Positions 49,897 through 61,200 of a stretch of DNA of 64,000 nt are shown piece by piece. The notes beneath the pieces were generated by a model. The model did no database searches and was not told the origin of the DNA. It saw only the letters and a list, made by a program, of their open reading frames with translations. Source of the DNA: Microplitis mediator (Eukaryota; Arthropoda; Insecta; Hymenoptera; Braconidae); the NCBI RefSeq assembly GCF_029852145.1, contig NC_079975.1:20031364-20095363 (forward strand). The letters are read 5' to 3'. The translations under genes and the position numbers were made by a program. Every line of letters begins with the position of its first letter. Position 1 is the first letter of the stretch.

Positions 49897-52559
49897 CGAT
49901 TTTCCCATGAGTCTTGTCAGTATGAAATTTCAAAATTCCCGGTTTTTTTTAACTTTTCTAGAATTAGAAATGAATTCAATTGGAGTCGGGAAAATGAGAA
50001 AAATTTATAGTTTTTCACCAGGGTTTGTCGGTATGAAAGTTCGAAAAAGTTCAAATTTCGAAATTGTTTCAAATTTTAAAGTTCGGCATATCGAACTTTC
50101 TTTTACACGGGTATTACATTTGAAAAAATACTTATTTTTGTGGAACGGGTTTCATGTACACAAAACTCGAAAATTAAGAAGATAAAGAATCAGCAGTAGC
50201 AGAAAACATCAGTATCCATAAGAACGAGAGTAAGTAAGTAAGTAATTCATTACAGTCTGCTTGCTTATCTCAAGGACGTTTGATTAAACTTTTCATCACG
50301 ATAGAACCTCGTAAATTTACTAGACTCACTTTCCACTAAAAAAAAAAATCCGATATCAATACACAAACAGCTTAAGTTAAATAAATAAACAATCTTAAAC
50401 CCTTCAAGTATTCAAAGTGTTTTTAATTTATTTATCTTTCCCTTAATTTTACTCATTTCTGATCTAATCGCAAATAAATGAAAATATTTGTAACCATAAT
50501 TAACTTTTATATTTTTCATAAATTAGTTTGTGAAAAATGGAATAGGGGAGGAATGTTTGAGCTTTATTAATTCAAGGCCTTAATAATAATAGCCACACGT
50601 AATTATTGCTATAATGCCAGAGTTGTAGAAATAGCGAGGGATATCTTTGGAGAAATGAAAATGCCTTTGTATGAATATGTATTAGAGACATCTGTCGTCT
50701 TGTAACCACAATGTCAAGAGACAAAGGGTTTAATGTCGAAAACGGTTTAATATAAAGCGACGAGAATAATTTGGGTATAAAGTGTGATTTGTCATTTAAA
50801 ACATTATTCTGAATTATTTTGTAAATTTAATCCAGGGAAATTTTTGAATTAAGCCGTTGAAATAATTTCGTTTTTTTTTCAAAAAAAAATTTCAATTGTT
50901 ATTAATTTAGCAATTCAAAATTTACATTTTATTTTGTTTCTAGCTCGTAATCTCGAGTGGAAGCAGGGGCAAATTGAACCGCGAATTTCCTGCAAGGAAA
51001 ATCGTCGGGTCGTTCTGATTTTCAAACAACACCCGATGGGGGAGGGATGAAACAGCCTGATTACATGAATCTTATGAAGAACCAGGTGAGGGCAGGCTCC
51101 AGTTTCCTCATTGTCCTGAGCCTGATGTGGCAACTGATCAAAAAAATATGGGAACTCTATTATCGAAAGTCTGACCAGGCAACAAGTCGGGCTGAAATTT
51201 ATTTGCCTGATTGAATACAAGGATCCTTGTCATGAAGAGTCGAACCAGGGAACGAGTCGACAAATTTTTTTTTTTACTAGTCGCCCATTTTACCTCAGTT
51301 ATTTTTTTCAGGTCTTGATAGGGAACCAAATTCAAATTGGTATCGTCCAAACTGATCAACTTTCCCAATATGCCTTCTCTACAAACCGCAACCATATTTT
51401 TTAACAAAACAAAATTTGTTTAGTCTCAAAATCAATTTACTACACTTGCGTCTCATTTTACCCCTCTCTTTATTAATTTACATAAATTAAGATCCAGCTA
51501 TAAAATTATCAAAACCCTAAAATCAGCAGCCGCAGTGACCATCACTGATAATAAAAATCCTTTTATTAATTTTTGTCACAATTAATTACAGAAGAGAACT
51601 ACCCAGGGTTTAAAAATAAACTTTTGATAATTATATTAATTTAAAAATATTAAAAATAATAATAACAATATTTTTAATCAGCAAGCGTGAAATGAGAGCT
51701 AAAGGACGTTATTTTTTGACTCATCCTTCTTATACAACAGAGTGGCACCCTTTCAACGGTAAATTAAAGATTTTAAGTCTAAAGTAATTAGTCGCTGGAC
51801 GGGCGTCATCCTCGACGTCGGTAGTGGCAGTTGTCTCTTTTGATGAAGAGGATGAGACGGACAGAGATAGATGGATAGATAGAGTAAGAGCTACTAAAAC
51901 ACTGAGTTTTCATCTCTCTTCCTTCTACAGCTTACTGTTGAATATTGTGAGCTGTCTAAGGCTTTATTGTACTCCGTAGTAATCTCATCATAAAATTCTC
52001 AAGTTTTCTTCTCTCTTTCTCTACTCGCAAATATTCTCATAAGCTAATTAACTATCGCCATTTAATTTCCCTTCGTTTATTTACATTTTTTTTTAACGTC
52101 AGAAATAGACCGAGTTGTGAAAATTTATCATTAGAATGTGAATTAATCATTTTTTGAAAATTAATTGAATGAATAAATTCAAAGTCTTGTTCACTTTGGA
52201 AACTTTGCAAAAACTACAGATAAAAAAATGATAATTTATGCACTGGAATAAGAAACAAATAAAGTACATTAACATTTATATTTGCACCGGGCGCCGATCG
52301 TAAGTTACCAGATCCTTCGAAAGCGACTGGTTACTTTTTTTTTTTATTTTCATTATTTTTTTTTCTTTGTCTTTAAACTCTACTTGAATTGCTGATGAGC
52401 GATGAGAGAAAGACTTTACAATCTCACAATGAAACTTTTAGGCTGCGTAAGATAAAGTTTTTTGGCTGAGCATTGTATCAACAGTTGTGACTTGGGGAGG
52501 ATAAAATACTACTAAGAAAGTTAAGTGAGATGAAGAAATAAAAAGCAAAATAGAGATTA
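49897..52559. other. Non-coding interval
   Basis: No gene recognised. The 50940-51370 stretch is less AT-rich, and minus-strand frames (50915-51220, 51138-51407) cross it. They overlap each other and have no family resemblance; a decayed repeat is more likely. The rest is AT-rich with T-runs. A GATA-type short repeat lies at about 51865-51885. Confidence 0.45.
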
Positions 52560-52809
52560 CGCTGTAAAAAATCGGGAGTGAATACGGATTTTCTTTCAAT
52601 CCGAATTCACTCCGAGACTCAGTTTCTTTTCAGCGGAGTGATTTCAGAGTGATCTGAATTTTACTTAAATCCGCATTTACTCCGATTCGGAGTTTGAATA
52701 TTTAAATAAACTCCCCTTCGGAGTAAATTTGACCTCAGCGGGATTAAATAAATAAACAGTCATCCGCTCCGTGTTTAATTTGCGTACACTCCGAAATTTT
52801 TTTACAGTG
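52560..52809. mobile_element. MITE-like element, uninterrupted relative of 42977-43730
   Basis: CGCTGTAAAAAATCGGGAGT at the left and CACTCCGAAATTTTTTTACA then GTG at the right are mirrored. The interior repeats CGGAGTGA, AATCCGAATTCACTCC and ATTTACTCCG. No coding frame. Confidence 0.82.
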
Positions 52810-52954
52810 CAGCTGCTTAGAATTTTTACACGCAAAAAAATAAATGATAAATTTTATTTGGAATTTCAATCGATTTTATTGTTTGAACAATAAACCCACA
52901 TCAAAGAAGGTAATTCATAAATAATATAACATTGACAGCGAAAAAGTATAAGAA

Positions 52955-53700
52955 CCCGAGTCGAAATATTGAACTTACATTTAACTTACGTTAACTTATA
53001 GAACTTACATAAGCTTAATGAACTTACATCTTACTTAAATAACTTATTGGGCTTGATTATAACTTGAATGGACTTAAATCAAAATACTGACTTAATTATA
53101 ACTTATAAGGTATACCTGGAATGGAATTAACCCAAAGTGAACGGTATTTTTTTAGAAAACTACGATAGTGGTCGATTTGTGAGATTGTTGGGAATATTTG
53201 TGCCAAAGTTCAACTCTGTAAGCCGAATAATGCAAAAACGGGAGTGTTTTTATCGTTCAACCCACTAAAATCCCCCACAGCCGAAGGGAATTGATTTTGT
53301 CCATCTTTTTTAACATTGAATATCTAGATGCCGATTTTAACGTCTAACACTTCCAACTTACGATTCAAAATTTCGACTTGGGAGTAGATTCAAGTTCACT
53401 TTGGGTTAATTTTTTTCCAGGTAAGTTATAATTAAGTCAATATATAAGTCGATTCAAGTTATAATCAAGCCCAATACTCTCTAAACATGAATTAGTGAAA
53501 ATAAGTGAATATTCACTAATTCCAAGTGCAAACCGAACCACTAATTTCAAAAAGTGGTTCGGTTAGCACTCAAAATTAGTGAATATTTACTTATTTAACT
53601 TATTCGTGTTTAAAGAGTAAGTTATTTAAGTTAGATGTAAGTTCAAATTAAGCTTATGTAAGTTCTATAAGTTAACGTAAGTTCAATATTTCGACTCGGG
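52955..53700. mobile_element. Foldback element with CCCGAGTCGAAATATT ends
   Basis: CCCGAGTCGAAATATTGAAC at the left is mirrored by GTTCAATATTTCGACTCGGG at the right. The inverted repeats extend over more than 150 bp per side (ACTTACATAAGCTTAATGAA and its mirror; GGGCTTGATTATAACTTGAA and its mirror). It shares ends with 9009-9549 and has been entered by the small element at 53477-53617. Confidence 0.9.
53477..53617. mobile_element. 141-bp TA-flanked MITE nested in the foldback element
   Basis: CTCTCTAAACATGAATTAGT at the left is mirrored by TTATTCGTGTTTAAAGAG at the right, with TA directly on both sides. Inside, AACCGAACCACTAATTT and AAAGTGGTTCGGTTAG form a second inverted pair. Related ends occur in 36866-37595. 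Confidence 0.88.
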
Positions 53701-53825
53701 AATGATTCTCTAAAATATATTGATATGAAAAAAATAGTCACTCCTGGTCTTTAAATTTTATTGTTTGAAATGATAAAATACGTCATCTTGCCATATAGAT
53801 ATAGACGCGCATCAGTAATACTTTA

Positions 53826-54045
53826 CACAGTAAAAAATATAGTGTATCTGTGTTAAAAACGGTCCGTGTTAAATTTTTTGTGTTGATTATTTTGTGTCAA
53901 ATCAACACAATTCTTTGTGTTACTTTAAAATTTTCAATCGATCTCTTATTCAACACTTTAAAAGTGTTACCTAGTACAAAAATCGATATTATCAACATTT
54001 ATTAAGTGTTACTTTAAAATCAACATAAAAAAAGTGTTGAAACGA
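53826..54045. mobile_element. Truncated copy of the CACAGTAAAAAATAT element
   Basis: It matches 1341-1560 closely (CACAGTAAAAAATATAGTGT, AAAAACGGTCCGTGTTAAA, TGTGTTGATTATTTTGTGTC, CAACACTTTAAAAGTGTTAC), but the sequence diverges before the right terminal repeat. No ORF. Confidence 0.82.
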
Positions 54046-54059
54046 CAGTTGAATTGTGT

Positions 54060-54879
54060 TAAAAAAAAAGTCTTCTTAAATTTTTAAGAAATTTAATCTT
54101 TGAAGTTTTAGTTGAAATTTGGACCGGTAAATTTAAAAAGGGATATTTTGTTTTACCTCCAATAGGAGATATTCCGAACTAACTTACTTATTCACTCGCT
54201 CACTCACTCACTAACTATTGATCCCATTCAATTTCAATACTCTATAGCATGTAAGGGTGGATGTTAAAAGGGAGCATGCCGCATTCACGTTGATTTAATT
54301 AAGTCCTGGCAAGCTTTATTATATTACGTCGGTATGATCGCACTACTCTGTTGTGCCCATGGATAACGATAAATTATTTTTTTTTTACAAGTTGTATCGA
54401 GAGTTACTTTAAAAGCCTATTTGGAGTACAAAGGCTCGAGTGTAATTGGAAAATGAAGAGGAAGAGAAAAAAAAGATAATTATTGAAGAAAAACTGTCGT
54501 CTGCAGGTAAATTACAAGTGACGTGAGACTAAAAACTAGTAATTGGAGTCGATAATAAAATTAATGGATATTTGATAATTAATTGGTCCTCTTTTAAAAT
54601 AAAAACGTAATTGAATTGACAGTAAGACGGATTATAGCTTATGAAGTCATTGATAAGAAATGATATTTTTTAATGTACGTCAATATTAAGAAATATTTAT
54701 TATTACTTAGTTGGGGAAAAGTATCACTAAAAAATATCATTTTAACCGTAATTTGAAGTTGTTTTTTATTGAAACCGTAAATATTCGTTTTCGACTTAGG
54801 AAACTTCAAATTGGGCCGAATTTTAAAATTAGTGGAAAGTTTGTGTGCTGACATCTACCCAAATAACCACAATTTCTTC
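54060..54879. other. Non-coding interval
   Basis: AT-rich DNA with a short CTCACTCACTCACT run at about 54190. No gene or repeat structure recognised. Confidence 0.5.
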
Positions 54880-55460
54880 GCAACTAAGTTATGGAAAAAC
54901 AGTATCGCTTGATGTATCGTCAAGTTGAGGGTAACATTCGACTACCAAACTATTGGCTTCAACTTTTTTAGAAAGTTGGTGACAATCTGAGGCCGCAATA
55001 TGACAGCAACTTGACAGAGAAAATTTATGTCAAGTTGTTGGCAACTTTTTACTTGCCCGACTTATTGCATTCACTTTGGCGACAAGTTGCCGTCAACTGT
55101 TGCGCACTCTAATGAGTTGTATACCCTGATAGCCAAGTTGAAAAGAAACTGACGTGAATCTACAGCCACAACTGGACACCACGTTGCCCGCAAAAGTTGA
55201 TACTTCCAAAGTTGATCGACACTTCCTGAGAAAGTAGGTAGCAAAAGTCGGAAATTCAATAAGTTGACGGTAAGTTGCCTCCCATTTTCTCAAGAAACCT
55301 GCATTCTAGTTGCGGCTCTATACAGGCGTCAACTTTCTCAGAAAGTGGCGGTAACTTGTAGCCAAAATTTGCAAATGCTAAAGTTGTCGACAGCTTGTCG
55401 TCAAGTTGGTCGCAAACTAATGAATACCAACTTTTCTACGAGAAACCCTGATTATCAGGG
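54880..55460. repeat. Degenerate repeat cluster of CAAGTTG/CAACTTT motifs
   Basis: The 580-bp patch is less AT-rich than its surroundings and is built from recurring CAAGTTG, AAGTTGTCG and CAACTTTCTCAGAAAGT motifs. The last, a near-palindrome, recurs as CAACTTTTTTAGAAAGT (54959), CACTTCCTGAGAAAGT (55220) and CAACTTTCTCAGAAAGT (55330). Minus-strand frames of 60-70 codons here come from the repeat and overlap each other. Confidence 0.65.
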
Positions 55461-56324
55461 TATGACAATAGGATGATATTGATAGTTTGAAAATTTCTTC
55501 ATTATCTATTAGCGATATATTACTGAGCTTGTCGACTGTGGGTAAAATAATTTTCGAACAGAGCTCCGAGAAAGCTAGGATTCACTATTGAGAGGCGCGG
55601 GTACATTAATACAATACTGAAATTATGTACATTCTGACCATTTTCGTCGGTCGTGGACGAACTAGTGGCCTGTGGGTATTTTATTCCATATTTCGACCCT
55701 CCAAAAGTTCTACTTCAACTGAGCTTCTCTAAGGCATATTTCTTTGAGTGAAGGAATTTTAAACGTCAGAAGTTGATTCAAATCGACTTGACTTGCGCAG
55801 AAAAGGCCAAAACTTCAGAAATGGTTTTAAATAGAATAACTACACACTGAAAAATTTCTTTCGACAATAAAATCCGATAATTTACGTTAAGGTGCTTTGA
55901 CAGCGTCCGGATAGTCAGGATTTGACAGCTGTGGTATCAAAGCATCTGGTTAATTTTTTCATAGGCAGCCAATGTTTCTTTTTTTATCTGCCTATGCACT
56001 GACATCTATTAGTTAAAACCTTCACTTCATTACCATTATCTTGCAATGGTAAGAGTTTCATTCAGGATTTCGGTCTTTGGGCAAAGAAGTTCGATCCTGA
56101 CATAACAAAATTTTTCATATTGACAGCAGTTAATTTATTATCAGTTATCACTTATATTTTCCATTAAAAATATTAAATCTCATTTCTTTATTAAAATATA
56201 TACCACTTTTTTGATCAGGTATCACATTTTTTTACTTTAGAGAAGTGAAAAAAAATTTCAATTTTTCAATTTCTTTTTTCTAATCAACATTTAAATCGTA
56301 TCAAATAGTAATCAAAGCAACTCA

Positions 56325-56327
<3 letters not shown>
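55461..56327. other. Non-coding interval
   Basis: AT-rich sequence without an exon-like frame. No repeat pair recognised. Confidence 0.45.

Positions 56328-56405
<78 letters not shown>
56328..56405. repeat. (TA)n microsatellite
   Basis: About 38 TA repeats with one GTA interruption, ending 20 bp from the stop codon of the orphan ORF that follows on the minus strand. Confidence 0.95.
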
Positions 56406-56424
56406 CCTCCTCTTTATTAATTTA

Positions 56425-57099
56425 TTATGTACGGCCCAAATATTTCATGTAATTTTCAGTGTTAGCAACTGAGTTAGTATCTGATTCATTGTCACGAATG
56501 TCTGATCCTTCATTTGAATACAATGTTTTATCGTCAGACATTTGAGAGAATGTATCACTTTTATCAGCTGTAGAGTTTTTATTGCTTCTTTTACTTCTCT
56601 TCGAATTACTAAATGGCTTTTTAAATACATCATTGGATTCATCATTTTCCGTGTCATCAAAAGCAGTCGACACTAGCGACGGCGTGTAGGACTGATCTTC
56701 TGGTGTTTCTAAAATTTCATCATCATCAACATTTTGTTGGTATGTTTGAAGAGTATCCATCGAAGAAACTGACTGTCGATCATCGATGGCATTTACGTTG
56801 ATGTCATGTAAAGCCGCCTTCAGTTCTTGTTGTAGTTGTTGTTTTTGTTCTTCTTGGATTGACCTTTCACGGACACTTTCATTGCTTTTAAACACAAATT
56901 CTTTCTTAGCAACACTTCGTGCGTCTACTAATTCACCCGGCAATTGTACGTAGTCACGTTGTTTAAAACCTACATATGAGTCAGCAAAATTATTGTTGGG
57001 TTGTGAATTATAATCGAAATCATCAACTACTTCAAAAGGACCACCTGAATTTGTAGCGGTCATGAGTAACCCTTGGAAGGGATTAGCGAAGAAATCCAT
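56425..57099 (-). CDS. Intronless orphan ORF, acidic, unknown function
   Basis: I do not recognise this protein. The first true ATG is at 57099 (MDFFANPFQG) and the frame runs 224 codons to TAA at 56425. The frame stays open a little further upstream, and TTTATTAG directly before AC-ATG could be a splice acceptor, so an upstream exon is possible. The N-terminal 25 residues are hydrophobic-aromatic. After that it is hydrophilic, with a Q/E-rich helix-prone segment (EEQKQQLQQELKAALHD, about residues 83-99), acidic S/T/D/N-rich linkers and a basic KRSKRSNK patch. There is no signal peptide, membrane segment or cysteine framework. It could be a lineage-specific host gene, a terminal exon, or a captured viral or mobile-element gene. 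Confidence 0.6.
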   Translation of the reverse strand: MDFFANPFQGLLMTATNSGGPFEVVDDFDYNSQPNNNFADSYVGFKQRDYVQLPGELVDARSVAKKEFVFKSNESVRERSIQEEQKQQLQQELKAALHDINVNAIDDRQSVSSMDTLQTYQQNVDDDEILETPEDQSYTPSLVSTAFDDTENDESNDVFKKPFSNSKRSKRSNKNSTADKSDTFSQMSDDKTLYSNEGSDIRDNESDTNSVANTENYMKYLGRT

Positions 57100-58259
57100 G
57101 TCTAATAAATGGTTAAATATTACCAATAACTTTTTTAAATTATTTTCACGTAGAAATTTTTATTCGTTTTGTAAAGATTTTTTGAATCGTCGGATAGATA
57201 TCGATAATATCTGAGTTAACTCTTGTCTAATAAGAAGCAAAAAATTATAAAAAAATTTATTTGCTTAATTAATAGATCAAATTTGTTGTTTTTTACTGAC
57301 TATCGCGAATGCTAGGGAATCGAAATATTGAATTGGAAATTTATCTAATTTGCATGAAAGACAAATGATAATAATTTGTTTGTCTGAGGAAATAAATTTC
57401 GAACCTCATGAGTCTTTCAATGTAATCATTTGAGTTTATTCTGCAATAATTGTAAGCATGGATTTATTTCTGATGATTCATAAATTGTTCTAGTTATCAG
57501 TAAAATGACTGTCAATCTTCCATACCGATTAGAACATTTTACGATAGTCAAATACCACAAGTGACAATGCTTAATTTATTCATCCATATGATAGCAGAGT
57601 ACAATAAAATTATCTCTGCGCTTTTATTGTGTGCCCTATACTTAAAAAAAAATATCTAAGCAAAAGAAAAAAATTTCTTGGCACAAGAAAAATTTTGCGT
57701 TGTGAAATGTGTACGAAAATTACCTTAGGACTGGAAAAAATTTCTTGGGTTGAGTGAAAATTTTTCGCGCCAAAAAATCGTTTTTTTCTGTGTGAGTTTT
57801 TTTACGATCTCCACATTTTTTGCCTAATTGAGAATTCGATTCAGCCGTAAAAAAAATTCAGACGTGGGGTAAAATGAGCCTGTTTAAAAAATTTTCAAAC
57901 TTAATGTTCCAGATTTAAAAATTTTTTTAAACAAATTTAGAGTGACCCAAATCGTTCTATCGTATCCATGTTGCCCCCTCATATACTTATAAAAAAATTT
58001 TTGAGGGCACATTATATTTCCCGCTTTGCCATTTAGTTTCTATGCAAAATAACACCCGAAAATTCGAGACGCGAGCAATTTGATGTGTTCTACTATGGGC
58101 CCACTAAAAATGACAAAATATATATAAATTTAGAATAGGGTTACCATACATCCTTATAAAGTCTTCCATACTTTCAATGAAGTTTTTAAAATTAGTCTTG
58201 ACAAGTCGTCTTGCAATAAAATAATCAAGAGATCAACGAATATTATTTATTACAGGTAA
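57100..58259. other. Non-coding interval
   Basis: AT-rich DNA between two minus-strand genes. At 57650-57800, inverted motifs (AAAATTTCTTGG, CCAAAAAATCG, TTTTTTCTGTGTGAG) recall the element at 32945-33148. No coding frame. Confidence 0.5.
58246..58251 (-). terminator. Candidate polyadenylation signal of the protease
   Basis: TTTATT on the plus strand is AATAAA on the minus strand, nine bases after the protease stop codon, implying a very short 3' UTR. Confidence 0.5.
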
Positions 58260-61200
58260 TTATATTTTAACAATGTCATATAAATATACAGTGATTAATA
58301 GACAACTAGTGACATAGAAAATACTACTACTTATGACAACTGTTAGATTACTAGCTGGATGTCTCGTTGAGCCGTCATACGAGTGGTTTTTGCCATTCGT
58401 TTTCAATACCTGTTCAATCCATTTTACATAGTACGCAACATTTACATAGAATCCAGGTATTTTAGGACGTGCACATCCTCTACCACCCGATACAATGCCC
58501 GTCAGTGAATTTTCGCATACAAATGGTCCACCAGAATCACCCTAAAGATATTTAAATAATTAGTATATTATACAACCAGGGAGGAAAGCAGGACATTTTA
58601 GATCGTTTGTAGAATTGCTACCCCCAGTCGAAAGCAAGGTTGACATACACGCGGATTGAGGCGTTTTACCTTCCACCGTAATATGAAAACTATTTTTCAC
58701 TAGATCTACATCTGAAAGGTTAAATTTTTGCAGCGAGTGGTTATCAGTAGCCGCTACCGATTATTTTTCGGTAACAGCTACCCATTACCGATCGGATGCT
58801 GGTACCGATTTCAATCGGTGAAGGCCACCAAAATAATCGGTAGCTATTACCGAAATAATCGGTAGCTATTACCGAAATAATCGGTAGCTATAACCGAGTA
58901 TTTTGGTAACTGTAACCGATTATTTCGGTTCTATTATTACACATGTGTGCGTGTGTGTGTGTATGTGAGCACACCTGTGTGTGTATGTGTGCGCGCGTGT
59001 GTGCATGTGTGCACGCCTGTGTGTGCGCGTCTACGCGAGTGCGTGTGTGTGTGAGTGCGTGTGTGTACGTCTTACATCAAAAAAATCGGTAATAGCTACC
59101 GAAGTAATCGGTAACTGCTATCGAAATTATCGGTAACTGCAACCGAAATTATCGGTAACTGTTACCGAAACAATCGGTAGATGCTACCGATTATTTTTTT
59201 CAGTGTAGGAAGAACGGCGCATGTGTCAATTTTCATCATTTTTTTTTTCTCTCAAAAGAAGAGATGGACTTCTGTTCCTCTAAACAGGGCAGGAATTTAA
59301 ACTTTCATTGCAGATATAGTGAAAAGTTTTGATTTTTTTTTTAAATTTATGTTAATAATTAAATAATTTTTACCTGACAAGCGTCCTTACCACCTCCTAA
59401 ATAACCAGCGCATATCATGCTCGGGTGCATGGTTATAATACCCCACAAAAGTTTGCCACAATAGTTGTAACTTATTAATGGCAAATGTACGAACATGAGT
59501 TCTTTGACAATAGTCCGGTTACTCTTAAAAATATTAGATGTTAATTTTTTTCTTTTAATTGATTTGTAAAATAAATTAGCTTAATAACAAAAGTAAGAAA
59601 TACTTCTCCAGGGAATCCCCAGCCTGAGACTGAGCAGTTTGTTCCTGCTGGAGGCACTCGCTTGGCTAATGGAATTGGTGATACGTATAGTGAAATTAAA
59701 AAAGGCGCTTGTAACTATTGGGAAAAGTTTTAAAGTTCAGTATACGTGGAATTGATGCCAAGTTTTTGAGGATATTGTTTACTTACAGATATTAAAGCAA
59801 TATCGTTAGCGAGATTCAATGTATCGAACCGCGGATTTACGACAAATTGCTCGACATTACGTATTTGCCTGTAGGGTGAATAATACGAGTCTAAATTATT
59901 ATCACCTGCAACGGCTATTACTGCCCATTTAGGCGTAAGTGAACTACCTCTGAAAAAATAATTTCAAGTTAAAAACGTAATAATTAACAACTGGGGAAAA
60001 TGATCGAGATTAACGGGATCAGATTAGATCACTTAGGATCTCATTTTTTCAATTTCAGTTCTACATTGATCTCAGTAAACTGAGTCAGATCTACTTAATT
60101 TCCTCAATCTCAGTAGACCTAAATTTTTTGTAGAATTAATTTTATATAAGACCATAATTTTTTTTTTTAAATCCAAATTTTGAATTCTTAGTTTGATAAT
60201 TTGCCTCATGGATTAGCTAAAGGTCTACGTAGATCCCCTATCAAAAAAATCTATGGGACTGCATGGGAACCCATAAGAAATATATGGATTTACGTCAGAA
60301 TCTATATAAATTATCATTAGAGTGTATAGATTTACATTAAAATTCATGGGTATCTGGATTCCCATACAGGAACTTGATATGCATGTGGGAACCCACATAC
60401 GAATCTAGGCAGGATTCCCGTGTGGATTTTTTTGATAGGGTCTCCACAAATTTGATTAATGAAAGAATTAGATCTAAATTATTCTTTTTACGTCGTAGTG
60501 ATTTTACCAGAATCCCAGCAAAAAGTGAGTAAAATGTTGTCAGACACAAAAATCTTACTTGATATTTTTTGAAAGAATTTAATGCTCTACATTGTAAAAG
60601 GATAACAATAAATAAAAAAAAATAAGCATTTCAAATGACAAATGTATGATGTAGATATAAATTCAATAAATTACCTAATTATACAATGAGCTGCAGTAAC
60701 AATCCATCTATCACTAATAATACTAGCCCCACAAAAATGGAGTAATGGAGACCATCGTTTCTGCAACGAAACCATGAATGGGAATTGTCCTTTTCTGGCT
60801 TTCTTGCCATTAACTATCCGTTCAGTCCATCTAGCAAATCTATTTTCCAATACCGTCGTATCATTAACGTCTTAATAACACAAAGAGAAAAAAAATATAA
60901 AAACTGATAATTGTTAAAGTACACTACAAACTAAAGTACAGTAGAACCTCGTTATAAGACTAGCTCGGGGCTGGAGGGGAAAAAATTCTTGGAATTGAGG
61001 TACCCCCACTATTGTGCTTACCAGCGTTTGCGCCCAAACCTCGCTATAAGACTATTGCCGTTTTGCGTTTTATTCATGTATAAGGTTCAATTCTACTCTA
61101 TTATACAGTGTATCTAGTTTATATATAATCATGAATAAACAGAATTTTGTCGTTTTTTTCTGTTAATTAATTATGTGATAAGGTAAAAGCCCCTATACCC

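Noticed and set aside
50915..51407. Minus-strand frames of 89 and 101 codons
   Set aside because: They overlap in different phases, show no family resemblance, and the less AT-rich composition alone explains their length.
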